64,000 bases of DNA, taken from positions 1-64,000 of the forward strand of contig CADBXF010000004.1 in assembly GCA_902798585.1 (NCBI GenBank). Reading direction: 5' to 3'. The notes under the pieces were generated by a model that was not told where the DNA came from, ran no database searches, and saw only the letters and a program-made list of their open reading frames with translations. Shown here piece by piece: positions 15,115 through 25,272 of the stretch. Position 1 is the stretch's first letter. The number at the start of each line of letters is the position of its first letter. The translations under genes were made by a program, and so were the position numbers. This stretch comes from an uncultured Lachnospiraceae bacterium (GTDB lineage Bacteria; Bacillota; Clostridia; Lachnospirales; Lachnospiraceae).

Positions 15115-18100
15115 ATGGAGGACATTCAGGTTGAGCGGGAACGAATCCGCGAACTCGAGGAGGAATTGGAGCGGCAGAAGACGAAGTACCGGATTATCGC
15201 CGGTATGGTTCGATGCGGCCTTTGGGAGTACACCGTTGCTACGGACGAGCTGGTCCAGAGCAAGCGCGTCGAGGGGATAGCGCCCAACGACATGCTTCGC
15301 ATCAAGGGCTTTCGCGAGACGATGCTTGCGAGCGGTCTGATTGCGAAGGAGGACGAGGAGGTTTTCGGCGCATTGTGCGACAGTCTGGAGCACGGTGACG
15401 AGGCGTTCTCCTACGATTTGCGTGCGTTCATGGACGAGAAGACGCAGATTTGGCTTCGCTATGAGGGCTATACGGTCTATGCCGAGGACGGGACGCCCGT
15501 CAAGGTAATCGGCCGCACGCTCAATGTCAGCGAGGAGAAGAAGGCGGAAAATGTCGTGATCAAGGAGGCCGAGACCGATCCGGTGACGGGGCTGTTCACG
15601 CAGGTCTCGATTCAGGAGCGTTTCGAGGAGCTTGTACAGGGCAATTCGACCAACGATCGCTTTGCGCTGTTCGTCATGGATGTGGACGGATTTTCCGCAA
15701 TCACCGCGGAGTGGGGCCATGCATACGGCGACTATGTGCTTGAAAAGACGGCGAAAGGTCTCACGGCAGTCTTCGGCGAGAATGACGCGATGGCGCGCAT
15801 CGTGGACGACGAGTTTGTCCTGATTAAGAGCGGTATGAAGGGGCCGGCGGATGTATATTCCGTCGCTCGTGCGGTCATGCGTGCTGCGGAGAGAGTGGAG
15901 CTCAAGAAGGGGAACACGCTCCGTGTCAACCTCGGCGCATCCATTTTCCCTCTGGACGGAAAGGACTTCGGAAGTCTGTACCGCAAGGCGTCGATTGCCC
16001 TCGAGGAGACGAAGAAGAATCCGGGTACCGTCTGCACCATGTACGAGGAGGCGCTGAGCGCGCACCGGCAGTACCGCCCGAAGCGCGAGACGGCCGAGGC
16101 CCCGAAGAGTGAGGCGCAGAAGGTTGTCGCCGCACAGCAGAGCTCGAAGTACGGTCCCGTCGAAAAATATATCGTCAACAAGACATTTGACATGCTGGCC
16201 GGCAGCGGCACCGGCGCCGAGGAAGTGGTTTCCATCTTCGAGGAGATCGGCAAATATTACAAATACCGCCGCATTTATACGATTCAATACGACCTTCGCA
16301 AACAGCTTGCCAAGGTGCGCTACGATTGGGAGTCGGAGCCCAATCCTTACTATAAGCAGTTTGACCGCGTCGTGCGGGACAACTACGACTCCATCCGGTC
16401 CCGTTTTACGAACGACCGCCTCTTTATCTCGCTCAATACGGCGCAGCTCGGCATCGAGATGCCGGAGGAGATTCGCGAGCTGTACGGCAACTCGTCGCTT
16501 TTCCAGTATGTAATCATCGACAGCGAGGAGACTTTTGCGTGCATATGCTTCGAGAAGGCTGTCAACCAGAACTGGAGCAAGGATGAACAGGATGTGCTTA
16601 TAAACCTCGCCAAGCTTCTCGCGATTTACATTGCCCGTGCGCGCGCAAAGGAGATGCTTGCGGACGAGCTGAATTATACGCATGCCATCATTGAAAACCA
16701 GCAGATTACCAGCTATGCGGTAATTCCGGAGACGATGGAATTGGTATATGTCGGCGACTACACCGGGCGGCAGTATCCGCTCGCGCACTCGGGTGAGCAT
16801 TGCTACTCGGCGATTATGGGGCGCACCTCCGTGTGCCAGAACTGTCCGGTGGCTGCGCTCGGGGAGCGCGACAAAGTGCATACGACCGAGACCTATTACA
16901 CGAAGCAGAAGCGCTGGATCAGCACGACCGCTTCCCGCATCGAGGGGGAGGACGGGGATAAGCAATGTCTCGTCTGCTGGTCGGATGTCACGGACTTTGT
17001 GGAGCGCGTCCGCTCGAAGGATGCTCTTACGGGCCAGCTTACCGCAGAGAAGTTCGAGGCTGAGGCCATGCGCTATATCTCGGAGCATCCGCGCGCAAGC
17101 CGTTGCTTCGCCTACTTCAGCTTCCCGCAGTACCATGATTTGAACGAAGTCTGGGGATACCTCGTATGCAATGAAATGCTTCGCGTATTCTCAACCACGG
17201 TTTCTTCCATGCTCAAGACTGACGAGCTGCTTGCGAGAATCAGCGGCGCCGATTTCGTGATGATGCTTGATTATGAGGATCGCGAGCGCACGCAGGCGCG
17301 CGTGGAGATGCTTCTTCAGTCGGCGCATACGGCGGTGCTTCGCCTGTATCCGGATTTGCAGCCGAATGTGTGGTGCGGTATCTACCGGTTCCAGAACAAG
17401 GAGGACACGGTGACAACGGCTGTGGAGCACGCGAACCGTGCCCGCAAGGCCATCGGAAGCCTGAACAATGCGGCGACCATCGCCGTCAACTACGAGGCGG
17501 GCGACCCGGAGCATGTAAACAGCTTCCGCGCATTTGTCGAGAATTCGATGCGTGACGCTTTGGCAAACCGCGAATTCAAGGTGTTCTTCCAGCCGAAGCG
17601 CGACCTCGCGACCGACAAGGTCGTCGGCGCCGAGGCGCTGGTCCGCTGGATCACGGCCGAGGGGCAGGTGCTCGAGCCAGGCTCGTTCGTGCCCATCTTC
17701 GAGGAGAACGGCTTCATCACCGACCTCGATTACTATGTGCACAAGGAGACTTTCCGGCTGATTCGCGAGTGGCTCGAAAACGGCGTCAAGCCGCCGGTCA
17801 TCTCGCTGGGAAGCTCGTGGCAGTATATGTTCAGTTCCGACTTTGTCAACCGCATCAAGTACCTGCAGCAGCGCTACAACGTTCCCGCAGACCGCATTGA
17901 GCTGCTGATTCCGGACGGTATCAGCGAGAAGAACTTCAACGCGGTCATGGGCGTGTTGACGGAACTGCAGAACATGGGCTTCCGCGTGGATATCGACGGT
18001 TATCTGGCGCGTTGCTCCATCCGAGGCAACACCGGCGAGCAGCTGCCTGCGAACTACCTGCGCCAGAATCCCGAGCTGGCGGCGCGGATCAAGGCGATGG

Positions 18101-18159
18101 AGAGAAAGCGCCTGAACGCCCCGATGCCTCCGGAGGATTTTACGAAGATGTTCTTATAG
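15115..18159 (+). CDS. Large multidomain protein with degenerate GGDEF, GAF, PAS, GGDEF and truncated EAL modules
   Basis: A soluble 1014 aa protein. Approximate order: PAS-like segment (60-145), GGDEF 1 (150-310), GAF-like (349-515), PAS-like with a CQNC pair (519-628), GGDEF 2 (632-790), EAL-like (820-1000). The GGDEF signatures are degraded to RIVDDEF and RISGADF. The EAL module keeps GAEALVRW but reads ISLGSS and IELLIPDG where the active family has the metal-binding Asn and Glu positions, and the chain ends soon after the DIDGY segment. It is therefore probably not a cyclase or phosphodiesterase but a binding or scaffold protein, perhaps for c-di-GMP. AAGGAA precedes the ATG. It ends 106 bases before a lipoprotein gene. 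Confidence 0.75.
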   Translation: MEDIQVERERIRELEEELERQKTKYRIIAGMVRCGLWEYTVATDELVQSKRVEGIAPNDMLRIKGFRETMLASGLIAKEDEEVFGALCDSLEHGDEAFSYDLRAFMDEKTQIWLRYEGYTVYAEDGTPVKVIGRTLNVSEEKKAENVVIKEAETDPVTGLFTQVSIQERFEELVQGNSTNDRFALFVMDVDGFSAITAEWGHAYGDYVLEKTAKGLTAVFGENDAMARIVDDEFVLIKSGMKGPADVYSVARAVMRAAERVELKKGNTLRVNLGASIFPLDGKDFGSLYRKASIALEETKKNPGTVCTMYEEALSAHRQYRPKRETAEAPKSEAQKVVAAQQSSKYGPVEKYIVNKTFDMLAGSGTGAEEVVSIFEEIGKYYKYRRIYTIQYDLRKQLAKVRYDWESEPNPYYKQFDRVVRDNYDSIRSRFTNDRLFISLNTAQLGIEMPEEIRELYGNSSLFQYVIIDSEETFACICFEKAVNQNWSKDEQDVLINLAKLLAIYIARARAKEMLADELNYTHAIIENQQITSYAVIPETMELVYVGDYTGRQYPLAHSGEHCYSAIMGRTSVCQNCPVAALGERDKVHTTETYYTKQKRWISTTASRIEGEDGDKQCLVCWSDVTDFVERVRSKDALTGQLTAEKFEAEAMRYISEHPRASRCFAYFSFPQYHDLNEVWGYLVCNEMLRVFSTTVSSMLKTDELLARISGADFVMMLDYEDRERTQARVEMLLQSAHTAVLRLYPDLQPNVWCGIYRFQNKEDTVTTAVEHANRARKAIGSLNNAATIAVNYEAGDPEHVNSFRAFVENSMRDALANREFKVFFQPKRDLATDKVVGAEALVRWITAEGQVLEPGSFVPIFEENGFITDLDYYVHKETFRLIREWLENGVKPPVISLGSSWQYMFSSDFVNRIKYLQQRYNVPADRIELLIPDGISEKNFNAVMGVLTELQNMGFRVDIDGYLARCSIRGNTGEQLPANYLRQNPELAARIKAMERKRLNAPMPPEDFTKMFL

Positions 18160-18265
18160 TATTTTGACTAGATAGTTAATGCTGGCACAATTAGTAACTT
18201 GATTAGTCGTGTGGTCATTGGTGGTAATACAACCCCGCAACTAGATCGGTGAAAGGAGGCACACT

Positions 18266-19297
18266 ATGAAGAAGATATGTGCTTTCCTTGTTGTAGCCTT
18301 TTCAACAGCGATAATATGCTTCGGATGCGGTGAACTACGACAGGAAATGTCAAATGAGAGTGGAACAGAAGCGCCTACGAGCACCGTTGCACCCGGTGGG
18401 AAGAATACTGAAAGAATGAAGGATCCGAGCCCGGCAGTTACACAGGTTGTCTATCCGACTCCGATTTGTTATATCGTCGGGGACTTTAATTCGATAGGTA
18501 ATCTGTATGTAGACAAGGAAAGCGGTGTTCCGGTCGGCAGTGAGATTAGGCAATGGGATGGAACGATATATGATTCCGAAGATGCTTTGCTAAGCAGAAC
18601 TATTCGTGTCGGTGGTGAGCAGTTTTCCGGCGAATACCGGTATTCAAGGTATGATCTTTACAATTCGTATGTCACAGATTACTATGCTGGTGAAGACGGA
18701 CTTCAATTCGCTGTTAATGCGAGTACCGGCGAATTGGTGTATATCAATCTGATGACGAAGACTTTCTTTAGCCAGGAACCTTTGAAAGAAGAGATTGATG
18801 ATATTGAAACGTTTGGTGCGGAGATTGCGAAGAGATATGCTTCGATGTTTATTCCGATCGAGGAGTACGAACAGCTCGATTACCGTGCAGTTCCGTATCA
18901 ACCGAATGTTGCCGACCCGCCCTCTATGACGAACTATCAGTATACGTTCATGAGAAGGATTAATGGCGTCGATACGACAGCATTTGTCACAATACAGATT
19001 ACTTCAAAGGGAAATCTGTCGTCGATCGTGGTCGGTGATGTCGATGCGGTTATAGACAAGGAATCCGAGCTTAAAGATCGGTTCGAAGAAATCGATCTCG
19101 ATGCGATAGCTACAGAGACGATGAGCAGACTCTTCCCGAATAAAACATCCTATACTTGTGAGGTGAAACAGAAGTTTTTTGTCGTGACGCCCGATGGTGA
19201 GGCAGGCGCATGTGTCTGGGCAGAAAGCATTTTCTCGGAGACAATTATGGGTGAAGTGCAAATGGTACAGGCGGACTATCTTTTCCTGGTGAAGTGA
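18266..19297 (+). CDS. Putative lipoprotein of unknown function
   Basis: 343 aa beginning with a lipoprotein signal (MKKICAFLVVAF...) and lipobox CFGC, so the mature protein should be membrane-anchored outside the cell. A Ser/Thr/Pro-rich spacer follows to about residue 55, then a mixed alpha/beta region without a motif I recognise. AAAGGAGG at 18252-18259 sets the start. The codons are visibly more AT-rich than in the genes on either side, which suggests later acquisition. A TTGACT at 18164-18169 lies in the upstream gap but has no good -10 partner. Confidence 0.6.
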   Translation: MKKICAFLVVAFSTAIICFGCGELRQEMSNESGTEAPTSTVAPGGKNTERMKDPSPAVTQVVYPTPICYIVGDFNSIGNLYVDKESGVPVGSEIRQWDGTIYDSEDALLSRTIRVGGEQFSGEYRYSRYDLYNSYVTDYYAGEDGLQFAVNASTGELVYINLMTKTFFSQEPLKEEIDDIETFGAEIAKRYASMFIPIEEYEQLDYRAVPYQPNVADPPSMTNYQYTFMRRINGVDTTAFVTIQITSKGNLSSIVVGDVDAVIDKESELKDRFEEIDLDAIATETMSRLFPNKTSYTCEVKQKFFVVTPDGEAGACVWAESIFSETIMGEVQMVQADYLFLVK

Positions 19298-19360
19298 GTA
19301 AAATAATTAACGAATCAACGAGAGCATATCGATTCTCATACAAGTGCCGGAAAGATGCAC

Positions 19361-19389
19361 TTGATTTGCACAAATGCTTGTGGTATAAT
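19361..19389 (+). promoter_or_regulatory. sigma-A promoter of tig
   Basis: TTGATT at 19361-19366 and TATAAT at 19384-19389 have a 17-base spacer. The 5' UTR would be about 50 bases. Confidence 0.8.
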
Positions 19390-19447
19390 CTAATCTCGTT
19401 GAATTCTGTAATGATTTCGATTGCAAATGAAGGAGGACATACCGCAA

Positions 19448-20734
19448 ATGGGTTTCCAGACAGAAGATTTAGGAAAGAACATGGTGAAGCTCACCATTGA
19501 TGTTTCGGCGGAGGCGTTTGAGGACGCAATTCGCAAGGCTTACGAGAAGAACAAGAACAAGATCAGCATCCAGGGTTTCCGCAAGGGCAAGGCTCCGTAC
19601 CAGATGGTTATCAAGATGTACGGTAAGGAGATGTTCTACGAGGAGGCAGCCAACCTGCTGATTCCGGATGCATACGAGGAGACCGCTAAGGACTGCGGCT
19701 TCGAGATCGTATCCCGCCCGGAGATCGACATCGAGCAGATCGAGTCCGGCAAGCCGTTCATCTTCACTGCGACGGTTGCAAGAAAGCCCGAGGTTACGCT
19801 CGGCGAGTACAAGGGACTTGAGATTGCAAAGAAGGAAATCACCGTGAGCGATGAGGAGATCGACGCGGAGATCGCCAAGGAGCAGGAGAAGAACGCGAAG
19901 GAGATCAATGTTGAGGATCGCGCGATTGTCGAGGGCGACACGGCGACCATCGACTACGAGGGCTTCGTGGACGGCGTTGCTTTCGAGGGCGGCAAGGGTG
20001 AGAATCATCCGCTCGTCATCGGTTCCCACAGCTTCATCCCCGGTTTCGAGGAGGGCCTTATCGGCAAGAAGCTCGGCGAGGAGTGCGATGTCGAGGTTAC
20101 ATTCCCCGAGGAGTACCATGCGAAGGAGCTCGCAGGCAAGCCTGCAGTGTTCAAGTGCAAGGTAAACAAGATTACGGCGAAGGAGCTTCCGGAGATTGAC
20201 GATGAGTTCGCTTCCGAGGTTTCCGATTTCGATACGCTCGCCGAGTACAAGGAGAGCATTGCCAAGACCATCCGCGAGAAGAAGGAGGCCGAGGCTAAGA
20301 CCGAGAAGGAAGATGCGCTGGTGAAGAAGGCGATTGAGAATGCGACCATGGAGATTCCGGACGCAATGATCGATACGACAGCACGCCAGATGGGCGATGA
20401 GTTCGCACAGCGTCTTCAGATGCAGGGACTTAACATCCAGCAGTATTTCCAGTATACCGGCATGACGCAGCAGAAGTATCTCGAGACTTTGAAGCCGCAG
20501 GCGAAGAACCGCATTGAGACCAGACTGGTTCTCGAGGCGATTGCCGCAGCGGAGAAGATTGAAATCTCCGACGAGGAGATGGATGCCGAGATGCAGAAGA
20601 TGGCCGATCAGTACCAGATGGAGCTTGCGAAAGTGAAGGAGCTCTTCGGTGAGGAAGAGAAGAAGCAGTTTACGCAGGATCTTTGCGTGCAGAAGGCAAT
20701 CACGCTTCTTGTTGAGAATGCGAAGGAGATCTGA
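19448..20734 (+). CDS. tig: Trigger factor
   Basis: A ribosome-bound chaperone and prolyl isomerase of 428 aa that shields nascent chains at the exit tunnel. The N-terminal ribosome-docking signature appears as GFRKGKAP. The FKBP-type PPIase domain spans about 150-245 (DTATIDYEGFVDGVAFEGG...FIPGFEEGLIG) and a helical C-terminal arm domain follows. AGGAGG at 19431-19436 stands 11 bases before the chosen ATG at 19448; an in-frame ATG at 19427 lies upstream of that site and is rejected. It is followed by clpP and clpX, the usual clostridial order. Confidence 0.96.
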   Translation: MGFQTEDLGKNMVKLTIDVSAEAFEDAIRKAYEKNKNKISIQGFRKGKAPYQMVIKMYGKEMFYEEAANLLIPDAYEETAKDCGFEIVSRPEIDIEQIESGKPFIFTATVARKPEVTLGEYKGLEIAKKEITVSDEEIDAEIAKEQEKNAKEINVEDRAIVEGDTATIDYEGFVDGVAFEGGKGENHPLVIGSHSFIPGFEEGLIGKKLGEECDVEVTFPEEYHAKELAGKPAVFKCKVNKITAKELPEIDDEFASEVSDFDTLAEYKESIAKTIREKKEAEAKTEKEDALVKKAIENATMEIPDAMIDTTARQMGDEFAQRLQMQGLNIQQYFQYTGMTQQKYLETLKPQAKNRIETRLVLEAIAAAEKIEISDEEMDAEMQKMADQYQMELAKVKELFGEEEKKQFTQDLCVQKAITLLVENAKEI

Positions 20735-20776
20735 GCATAGGCCCGGATCAAACGGAATTACAAAAAGCTTAACGGA

Positions 20777-20804
20777 TGGCCCGATGTACGAAAGCGTCGG
20801 GCCA
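20777..20804 (+). repeat. 10-bp hairpin between tig and clpP
   Basis: TGGCCCGATG (20777-20786) pairs with CGTCGGGCCA (20795-20804) with one G-U. It is followed by CCTTTGG rather than a T-run, so at most it attenuates. No separate clpP promoter is evident nearby. Confidence 0.6.
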
Positions 20805-20827
20805 CCTTTGGAAAGAGAGGGTATTGT

Positions 20828-21409
20828 ATGAGTTTAGTACCGTATGTCATTGAACAGTCGAGTCGGGGTGAGCGCTCGTATGACATTTATTCACGATTGC
20901 TGAAGGATCGTATCATTTTCCTCGGGGAAGAGGTTAATGAGGTTACGGCAAGCCTTGTGGTTGCGCAGCTTTTGTTCCTGGAGTCGGAGGACCCCGGCAA
21001 GGACATCTGCCTCTATATCAACAGCCCCGGCGGATCGGTTTCCGCAGGTCTCGCAATCTATGACACGATGCAGTACATCAAATGCGATGTCTCGACCATC
21101 TGCATCGGCATGGCGGCAAGCATGGGTGCATTTCTGCTCGCCGGCGGCTCAAAGGGCAAGCGCTATGCGCTCCCCAATGCGGAGATTATGATTCACCAGC
21201 CTCTGGGCGGCGCACAGGGACAGGCGACCGAGATTGAGATTGCCGCTAAGCACATCCTTGCTACGAAGGAAAAACTCAACCGCATGCTCGCTGAGAACTG
21301 CGGCAAGCCGTATGAGGTTGTTGCTGCCGATACCGACCGTGACAACTGGATGACCTCGGAGGAGGCTAAGGAGTACGGTTTGATTGACAAGGTGATTGTC
21401 AGCCGATAA
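20828..21409 (+). CDS. clpP: ATP-dependent Clp protease proteolytic subunit
   Basis: The serine peptidase barrel that degrades substrates delivered by ClpX. 193 aa, standard length. The triad is visible: S98 in GMAASMG, H123 in MIHQPLGG and D172 in DTDRDNW. The short N-terminal region MSLVPYVIE is the axial-gate segment. AGAGGG precedes the ATG. It is followed at 12 bases by clpX, so subunit and unfoldase are made together. Confidence 0.98.
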   Translation: MSLVPYVIEQSSRGERSYDIYSRLLKDRIIFLGEEVNEVTASLVVAQLLFLESEDPGKDICLYINSPGGSVSAGLAIYDTMQYIKCDVSTICIGMAASMGAFLLAGGSKGKRYALPNAEIMIHQPLGGAQGQATEIEIAAKHILATKEKLNRMLAENCGKPYEVVAADTDRDNWMTSEEAKEYGLIDKVIVSR

Positions 21410-21421
21410 GGGAGGAGTTTC

Positions 21422-22738
21422 ATGTCGAAGACAACAGGCAAGACGACACATGTATGTTCCTTTTGCGGACGCTCTGAGAAGGAAGTCAGCAAATTGATCG
21501 GTGCTCCGTCGAGCGATGTTTACATCTGCGACCGATGCATCGACCAATGCTATGACATCATGTACGATGACCCTGCGTTTGAGCAGGAGTCGGCTTCGGG
21601 AAACAGCTCTGCCGGCGGCGGAGCGCTGGACCGGATTCGCCTCGGCACGCCGCAGGAGATGAAGGAGTTTCTCGACCAGTATGTCATCGGTCAGGACGAA
21701 GCGAAGAGAATGCTTTCGGTTGCGGTATACAACCATTACAAGCGCATTTTGTCGGATGACAAATCCGATGTGGAGCTGCAGAAGAGCAACATTCTGATGA
21801 TCGGACCGACCGGTTCTGGCAAGACCTATCTTGCGCAGAATCTTGCGAAGAAGCTCAGCGTTCCGTTTGCCATCGCAGATGCGACCACGCTCACGGAAGC
21901 GGGCTATGTCGGCGAGGATGTTGAGAATATTTTGCTTAAGCTGATTGTCGCAGCCGATTACGATATCGAGCGCGCACAGTACGGAATCATCTACATCGAC
22001 GAGATTGACAAGATTGCGAAGAAGTCGGAAAATGTCTCTATCACGAGAGATGTGTCCGGTGAGGGCGTTCAGCAGGCGCTTCTCAAGATTCTCGAGGGAA
22101 CGGAAGCAAGCGTTCCTCCGCAGGGCGGACGCAAGCATCCCCAGCAGGAGATGTTCCATATCGATACAACGAATATTTTGTTTATCTGCGGCGGCGCATT
22201 CGACGGCCTCGAGACAATTATCGAGACGCGAATCGGTCAGAAGCAGATCGGTTTCAATGCGGACCTGGAGGTTGCTTTGGGTGAGCGCAACATCGGCGAG
22301 ATTTTCCGTCAGGCGCTTCCGCAGGATTTGGTGAAGTTTGGTCTGATTCCCGAGTTTGTCGGCCGTGTTCCGGTGAGCGTTGCCCTCGATCTCCTCACGG
22401 AGGATGATTTGATGCGGATTCTCACGGAGCCCCGCAACGCGCTGACAAAGCAATATGAGAGATTGTTTGAGCTCGACGGTGTTGCCCTTGAGTTTGAGGA
22501 GGGGGCACTTCGGGAGATTGCCCGCAAGTCTGAGGAGCGCAAGACCGGCGCGCGCGGACTTCGCGCGATTATGGAGTCCATCATGATGAATTCCATGTAT
22601 CGCATTCCGTCCGAGAAGGATGTCGTTCGCTGCATCATAACGAAGGAAGCGGCGGAAGGCAAGGAGGAGCCGGTGTTGATCCGGGATTCTTCCGTTGCGC
22701 AGATTTCGGCGGAGGAACCGGCAGAACAAGGTGCATAA
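21422..22738 (+). CDS. clpX: ClpX unfoldase
   Basis: AAA+ ATPase of 438 aa that unfolds tagged proteins and feeds ClpP. An N-terminal C4 zinc-binding domain (C12, C15, C36, C39) is followed by Walker A GPTGSGKT near residue 130 and Walker [10 protein letters not shown]. The ISGF-type ClpP-binding loop is not clearly seen in its usual form. GGAGG lies before the ATG. The frame runs to 22738, ahead of the lon start at 22797. Confidence 0.97.
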   Translation: MSKTTGKTTHVCSFCGRSEKEVSKLIGAPSSDVYICDRCIDQCYDIMYDDPAFEQESASGNSSAGGGALDRIRLGTPQEMKEFLDQYVIGQDEAKRMLSVAVYNHYKRILSDDKSDVELQKSNILMIGPTGSGKTYLAQNLAKKLSVPFAIADATTLTEAGYVGEDVENILLKLIVAADYDIERAQYGIIYIDEIDKIAKKSENVSITRDVSGEGVQQALLKILEGTEASVPPQGGRKHPQQEMFHIDTTNILFICGGAFDGLETIIETRIGQKQIGFNADLEVALGERNIGEIFRQALPQDLVKFGLIPEFVGRVPVSVALDLLTEDDLMRILTEPRNALTKQYERLFELDGVALEFEEGALREIARKSEERKTGARGLRAIMESIMMNSMYRIPSEKDVVRCIITKEAAEGKEEPVLIRDSSVAQISAEEPAEQGA

Positions 22739-22796
22739 AGGAATGATACGGCGGGGAGCGTGGCTGCCCGCTGTCCTTTTACTATGCGGAGGCATT

Positions 22797-25238
22797 ATGA
22801 GTGAGGAAGAGAAAACGATGAGAACAGAGGAAACTCCGGAGACCGTCCGCAAGAATGCGGAGGAGGGGATGCCGGAGTGGAAGGAAGAGGGAGACTCGAC
22901 CGAATCGGAAGGGCTGCCGCGGTATCTTGTGATTCCGCAGCGCGATCTTGTGGTGTTCAATGAGATGGTGTCCACCTTCGAGATTCGCGAGGAAGCTCTG
23001 ATTGAAGAAGTCAAGGCGGTCATGATGCGTCGTTCGAAGCTGTTTCTGGTGCTTCGGATGAACCCGCAGGACGATCGCTTTTCAACGCTTTTGACCGATT
23101 ATCACGCGATGGGAACCATCGCCGATATCCGGCAGCTGGTGAAGCTTCCCGACGGGCGCATGCGGGCGTTTGTATGCGGAATAAGCCGCGGCCAATTGCG
23201 CGACCTGCAGATGGTAAACGGATGTCTGTATGGTGAAGTCTGGGAGACCCCGATGGAGATTATTCCGGTGCGTCGGGTCGAGCAGGAGGCGCTGCGCCGT
23301 TCTCTGCAGGATTTGGTGGAACGCTTCATCGACGCCACGGACAAAAAGATTCCGGAGGATGTCGCGAAGCGTCTGACATCCCAGCGCAGTCTGGAACAGT
23401 TGGTGCATCAGGCCGTGATTTTGCTTCCGATTCCCACGGAGCTTCGGCAGTCTCTGCTCGAAGCGTCGAACAATCTGGAGCAGTATCAGACGCTCTCGGG
23501 GATTCTTGCCAACGAGGTTGAGGTGCTTCGGATTCGCAACCGCTTAAAGGAGCAGGTGCAGGCGGAGCTCGACAAAAACCAGCGGGAGTATGTGCTTCGC
23601 GAGCAGATGAAGGTGATTCGCTCGGAGCTTGGGGAAAACAGCGAGAGCGAGGTCGAAAAATACCGTGCGCAGGTCGACGCACTGGAGGCCAGCGATGAAG
23701 TGAAGACCGCGATTCGCAAGGAGATCGACCGGTATGAGAATCTGAATTCCAACTCGGCGGAAAGCTCGACAAGCCGGGATTATATCGAGACGCTTCTGCA
23801 GCTTCCCTGGGACAGGGTGAGCGAGGACAACGGAAATCTTCTGCAGGCGAAGGAGATTTTAGAGCGCGATCACTACGGGCTTGCCGATGTGAAGGAGCGT
23901 GTGACGGAGTATTTGGCGGTGCATATGCACGCAAAGCAGGCCGACTCGCCGATATTGTGTCTGGTGGGACCGCCCGGAACCGGCAAGACATCCATCGGAC
24001 GGAGCATCGCGGAGGCGATGAACCGCCGCTATGTCCGCGTAAGCCTCGGCGGCGTGCGCGATGAGGCGGAGATTCGCGGCCACCGCAGAACCTATGTAGC
24101 GTCGCTGCCCGGCCGTATTATTCAGGGAATGATTCAGGCGGGGACATCCAATCCTTTGATGCTTTTCGACGAGGTGGACAAGCTCGGCAACGACTACAAG
24201 GGCGACCCGTCGTCGGCGCTTCTTGAGGTGCTTGACAGCGCACAGAACAACCGCTTTGTCGATCATTATATCGAGATTCCGGTCGATATGAGCCGCGTGA
24301 TGTTCATCGCGACGGCCAATACGACGGACACCATTCCGCGTCCGTTGCTTGACCGCATGGAAATCATTGAGATCAACAGCTATCTGAAGACGGAGAAGCA
24401 CCATATCGCGAAGGAGCATTTGATTCCGAAGCAGATGAAGCATCACGGACTGACCTCGAAGCAGCTCGCATGGAGTGACAAGGGCATCGATGAGATGATT
24501 GAATACTACACGCGGGAGGCCGGAGTGCGCGCCCTTGAGCGGGCCGTCGGCAAGATTTGCCGGAAGGTCGTTCTGGCAATCACGGAGGCTGAGGCGAAGG
24601 GCGAGCCGTTCCGCAAGGTTACAGTGAGCACGAAAAATCTTGCGGATTACCTGGGGCGTCGCCGCTATCTTCCCGAGGATCGTGTCGGAAAGCCGATGGT
24701 CGGTGTGGTTCGGGGACTTGCATGGACAAGCGTCGGCGGGACAACGATGGAGATTGAGGTCAACATTTTCCCCGGAACCGGTCGGCTGGAGCTGACGGGG
24801 TCGCTCGGAGATGTGATGAAGGAGTCCGCAATGGCGGGCGTAAGCTGTATCCGCGCCCGGCTCGGAGACCGCGTTGCCGAAGGATTTTTCGAGAAACACG
24901 ACATTCATATTCACATTCCGGAGGGGGCGGTTCCGAAGGACGGCCCGTCCGCGGGAATTACAATGGCGACGGCGGTTTATTCTGCGGTGACGAAGGCGCC
25001 GGTGGCGGCCGATGTCGCGATGACCGGCGAGATCACATTGCGCGGGCGCGTTCTGCCGATCGGCGGACTCCGCGAGAAACTGCTCGCTGCAAAGAGCGTC
25101 GGAATCCGAAAGGTTTTGATTCCTTTTGCGAACCGCGAGGATCTCACGGAGATTCCTTCGGAGGTTACGGAGGGAATGGAGCTTGTGCCGGTGAAGACGA
25201 TGGACGAGGTTCTTCGGGAAGCAATCGTGCAGCAGTGA
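22797..25238 (+). CDS. lon: Lon protease
   Basis: An ATP-dependent Ser-Lys protease of 813 aa for damaged and regulatory proteins. An acidic N-terminal extension of about 40 residues precedes the LON substrate domain (LVIPQRDLVVFNEM). Walker A GPPGTGKT lies near residue 390 and LMLFDEVDK is Walker B. The catalytic Ser is in KDGPSAG near 716 and the Lys follows in REKLLAAK about 40 residues later. The frame opens earlier, but GGAGG at 22788-22792 selects the ATG at 22797. The clpX-lon-ysxC order matches B. subtilis. Confidence 0.97.
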   Translation: MSEEEKTMRTEETPETVRKNAEEGMPEWKEEGDSTESEGLPRYLVIPQRDLVVFNEMVSTFEIREEALIEEVKAVMMRRSKLFLVLRMNPQDDRFSTLLTDYHAMGTIADIRQLVKLPDGRMRAFVCGISRGQLRDLQMVNGCLYGEVWETPMEIIPVRRVEQEALRRSLQDLVERFIDATDKKIPEDVAKRLTSQRSLEQLVHQAVILLPIPTELRQSLLEASNNLEQYQTLSGILANEVEVLRIRNRLKEQVQAELDKNQREYVLREQMKVIRSELGENSESEVEKYRAQVDALEASDEVKTAIRKEIDRYENLNSNSAESSTSRDYIETLLQLPWDRVSEDNGNLLQAKEILERDHYGLADVKERVTEYLAVHMHAKQADSPILCLVGPPGTGKTSIGRSIAEAMNRRYVRVSLGGVRDEAEIRGHRRTYVASLPGRIIQGMIQAGTSNPLMLFDEVDKLGNDYKGDPSSALLEVLDSAQNNRFVDHYIEIPVDMSRVMFIATANTTDTIPRPLLDRMEIIEINSYLKTEKHHIAKEHLIPKQMKHHGLTSKQLAWSDKGIDEMIEYYTREAGVRALERAVGKICRKVVLAITEAEAKGEPFRKVTVSTKNLADYLGRRRYLPEDRVGKPMVGVVRGLAWTSVGGTTMEIEVNIFPGTGRLELTGSLGDVMKESAMAGVSCIRARLGDRVAEGFFEKHDIHIHIPEGAVPKDGPSAGITMATAVYSAVTKAPVAADVAMTGEITLRGRVLPIGGLREKLLAAKSVGIRKVLIPFANREDLTEIPSEVTEGMELVPVKTMDEVLREAIVQQ

Positions 25239-25272
25239 AACCAACGCGAAGCAGGCGGGAGGCAGAGACACA

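Noticed and set aside
14644..17136. Open minus-strand frame of 830 codons opposite the DJ-1 and GGDEF/EAL genes
   Set aside because: It lies opposite two genes with clear family motifs, has no ribosome site and no recognisable motif. Long antisense frames are common where third positions favour G or C.
21149..23023. Open minus-strand frame of 624 codons opposite clpP, clpX and lon
   Set aside because: Mirror of highly conserved genes; its translation is Arg/Leu-rich without domain structure.
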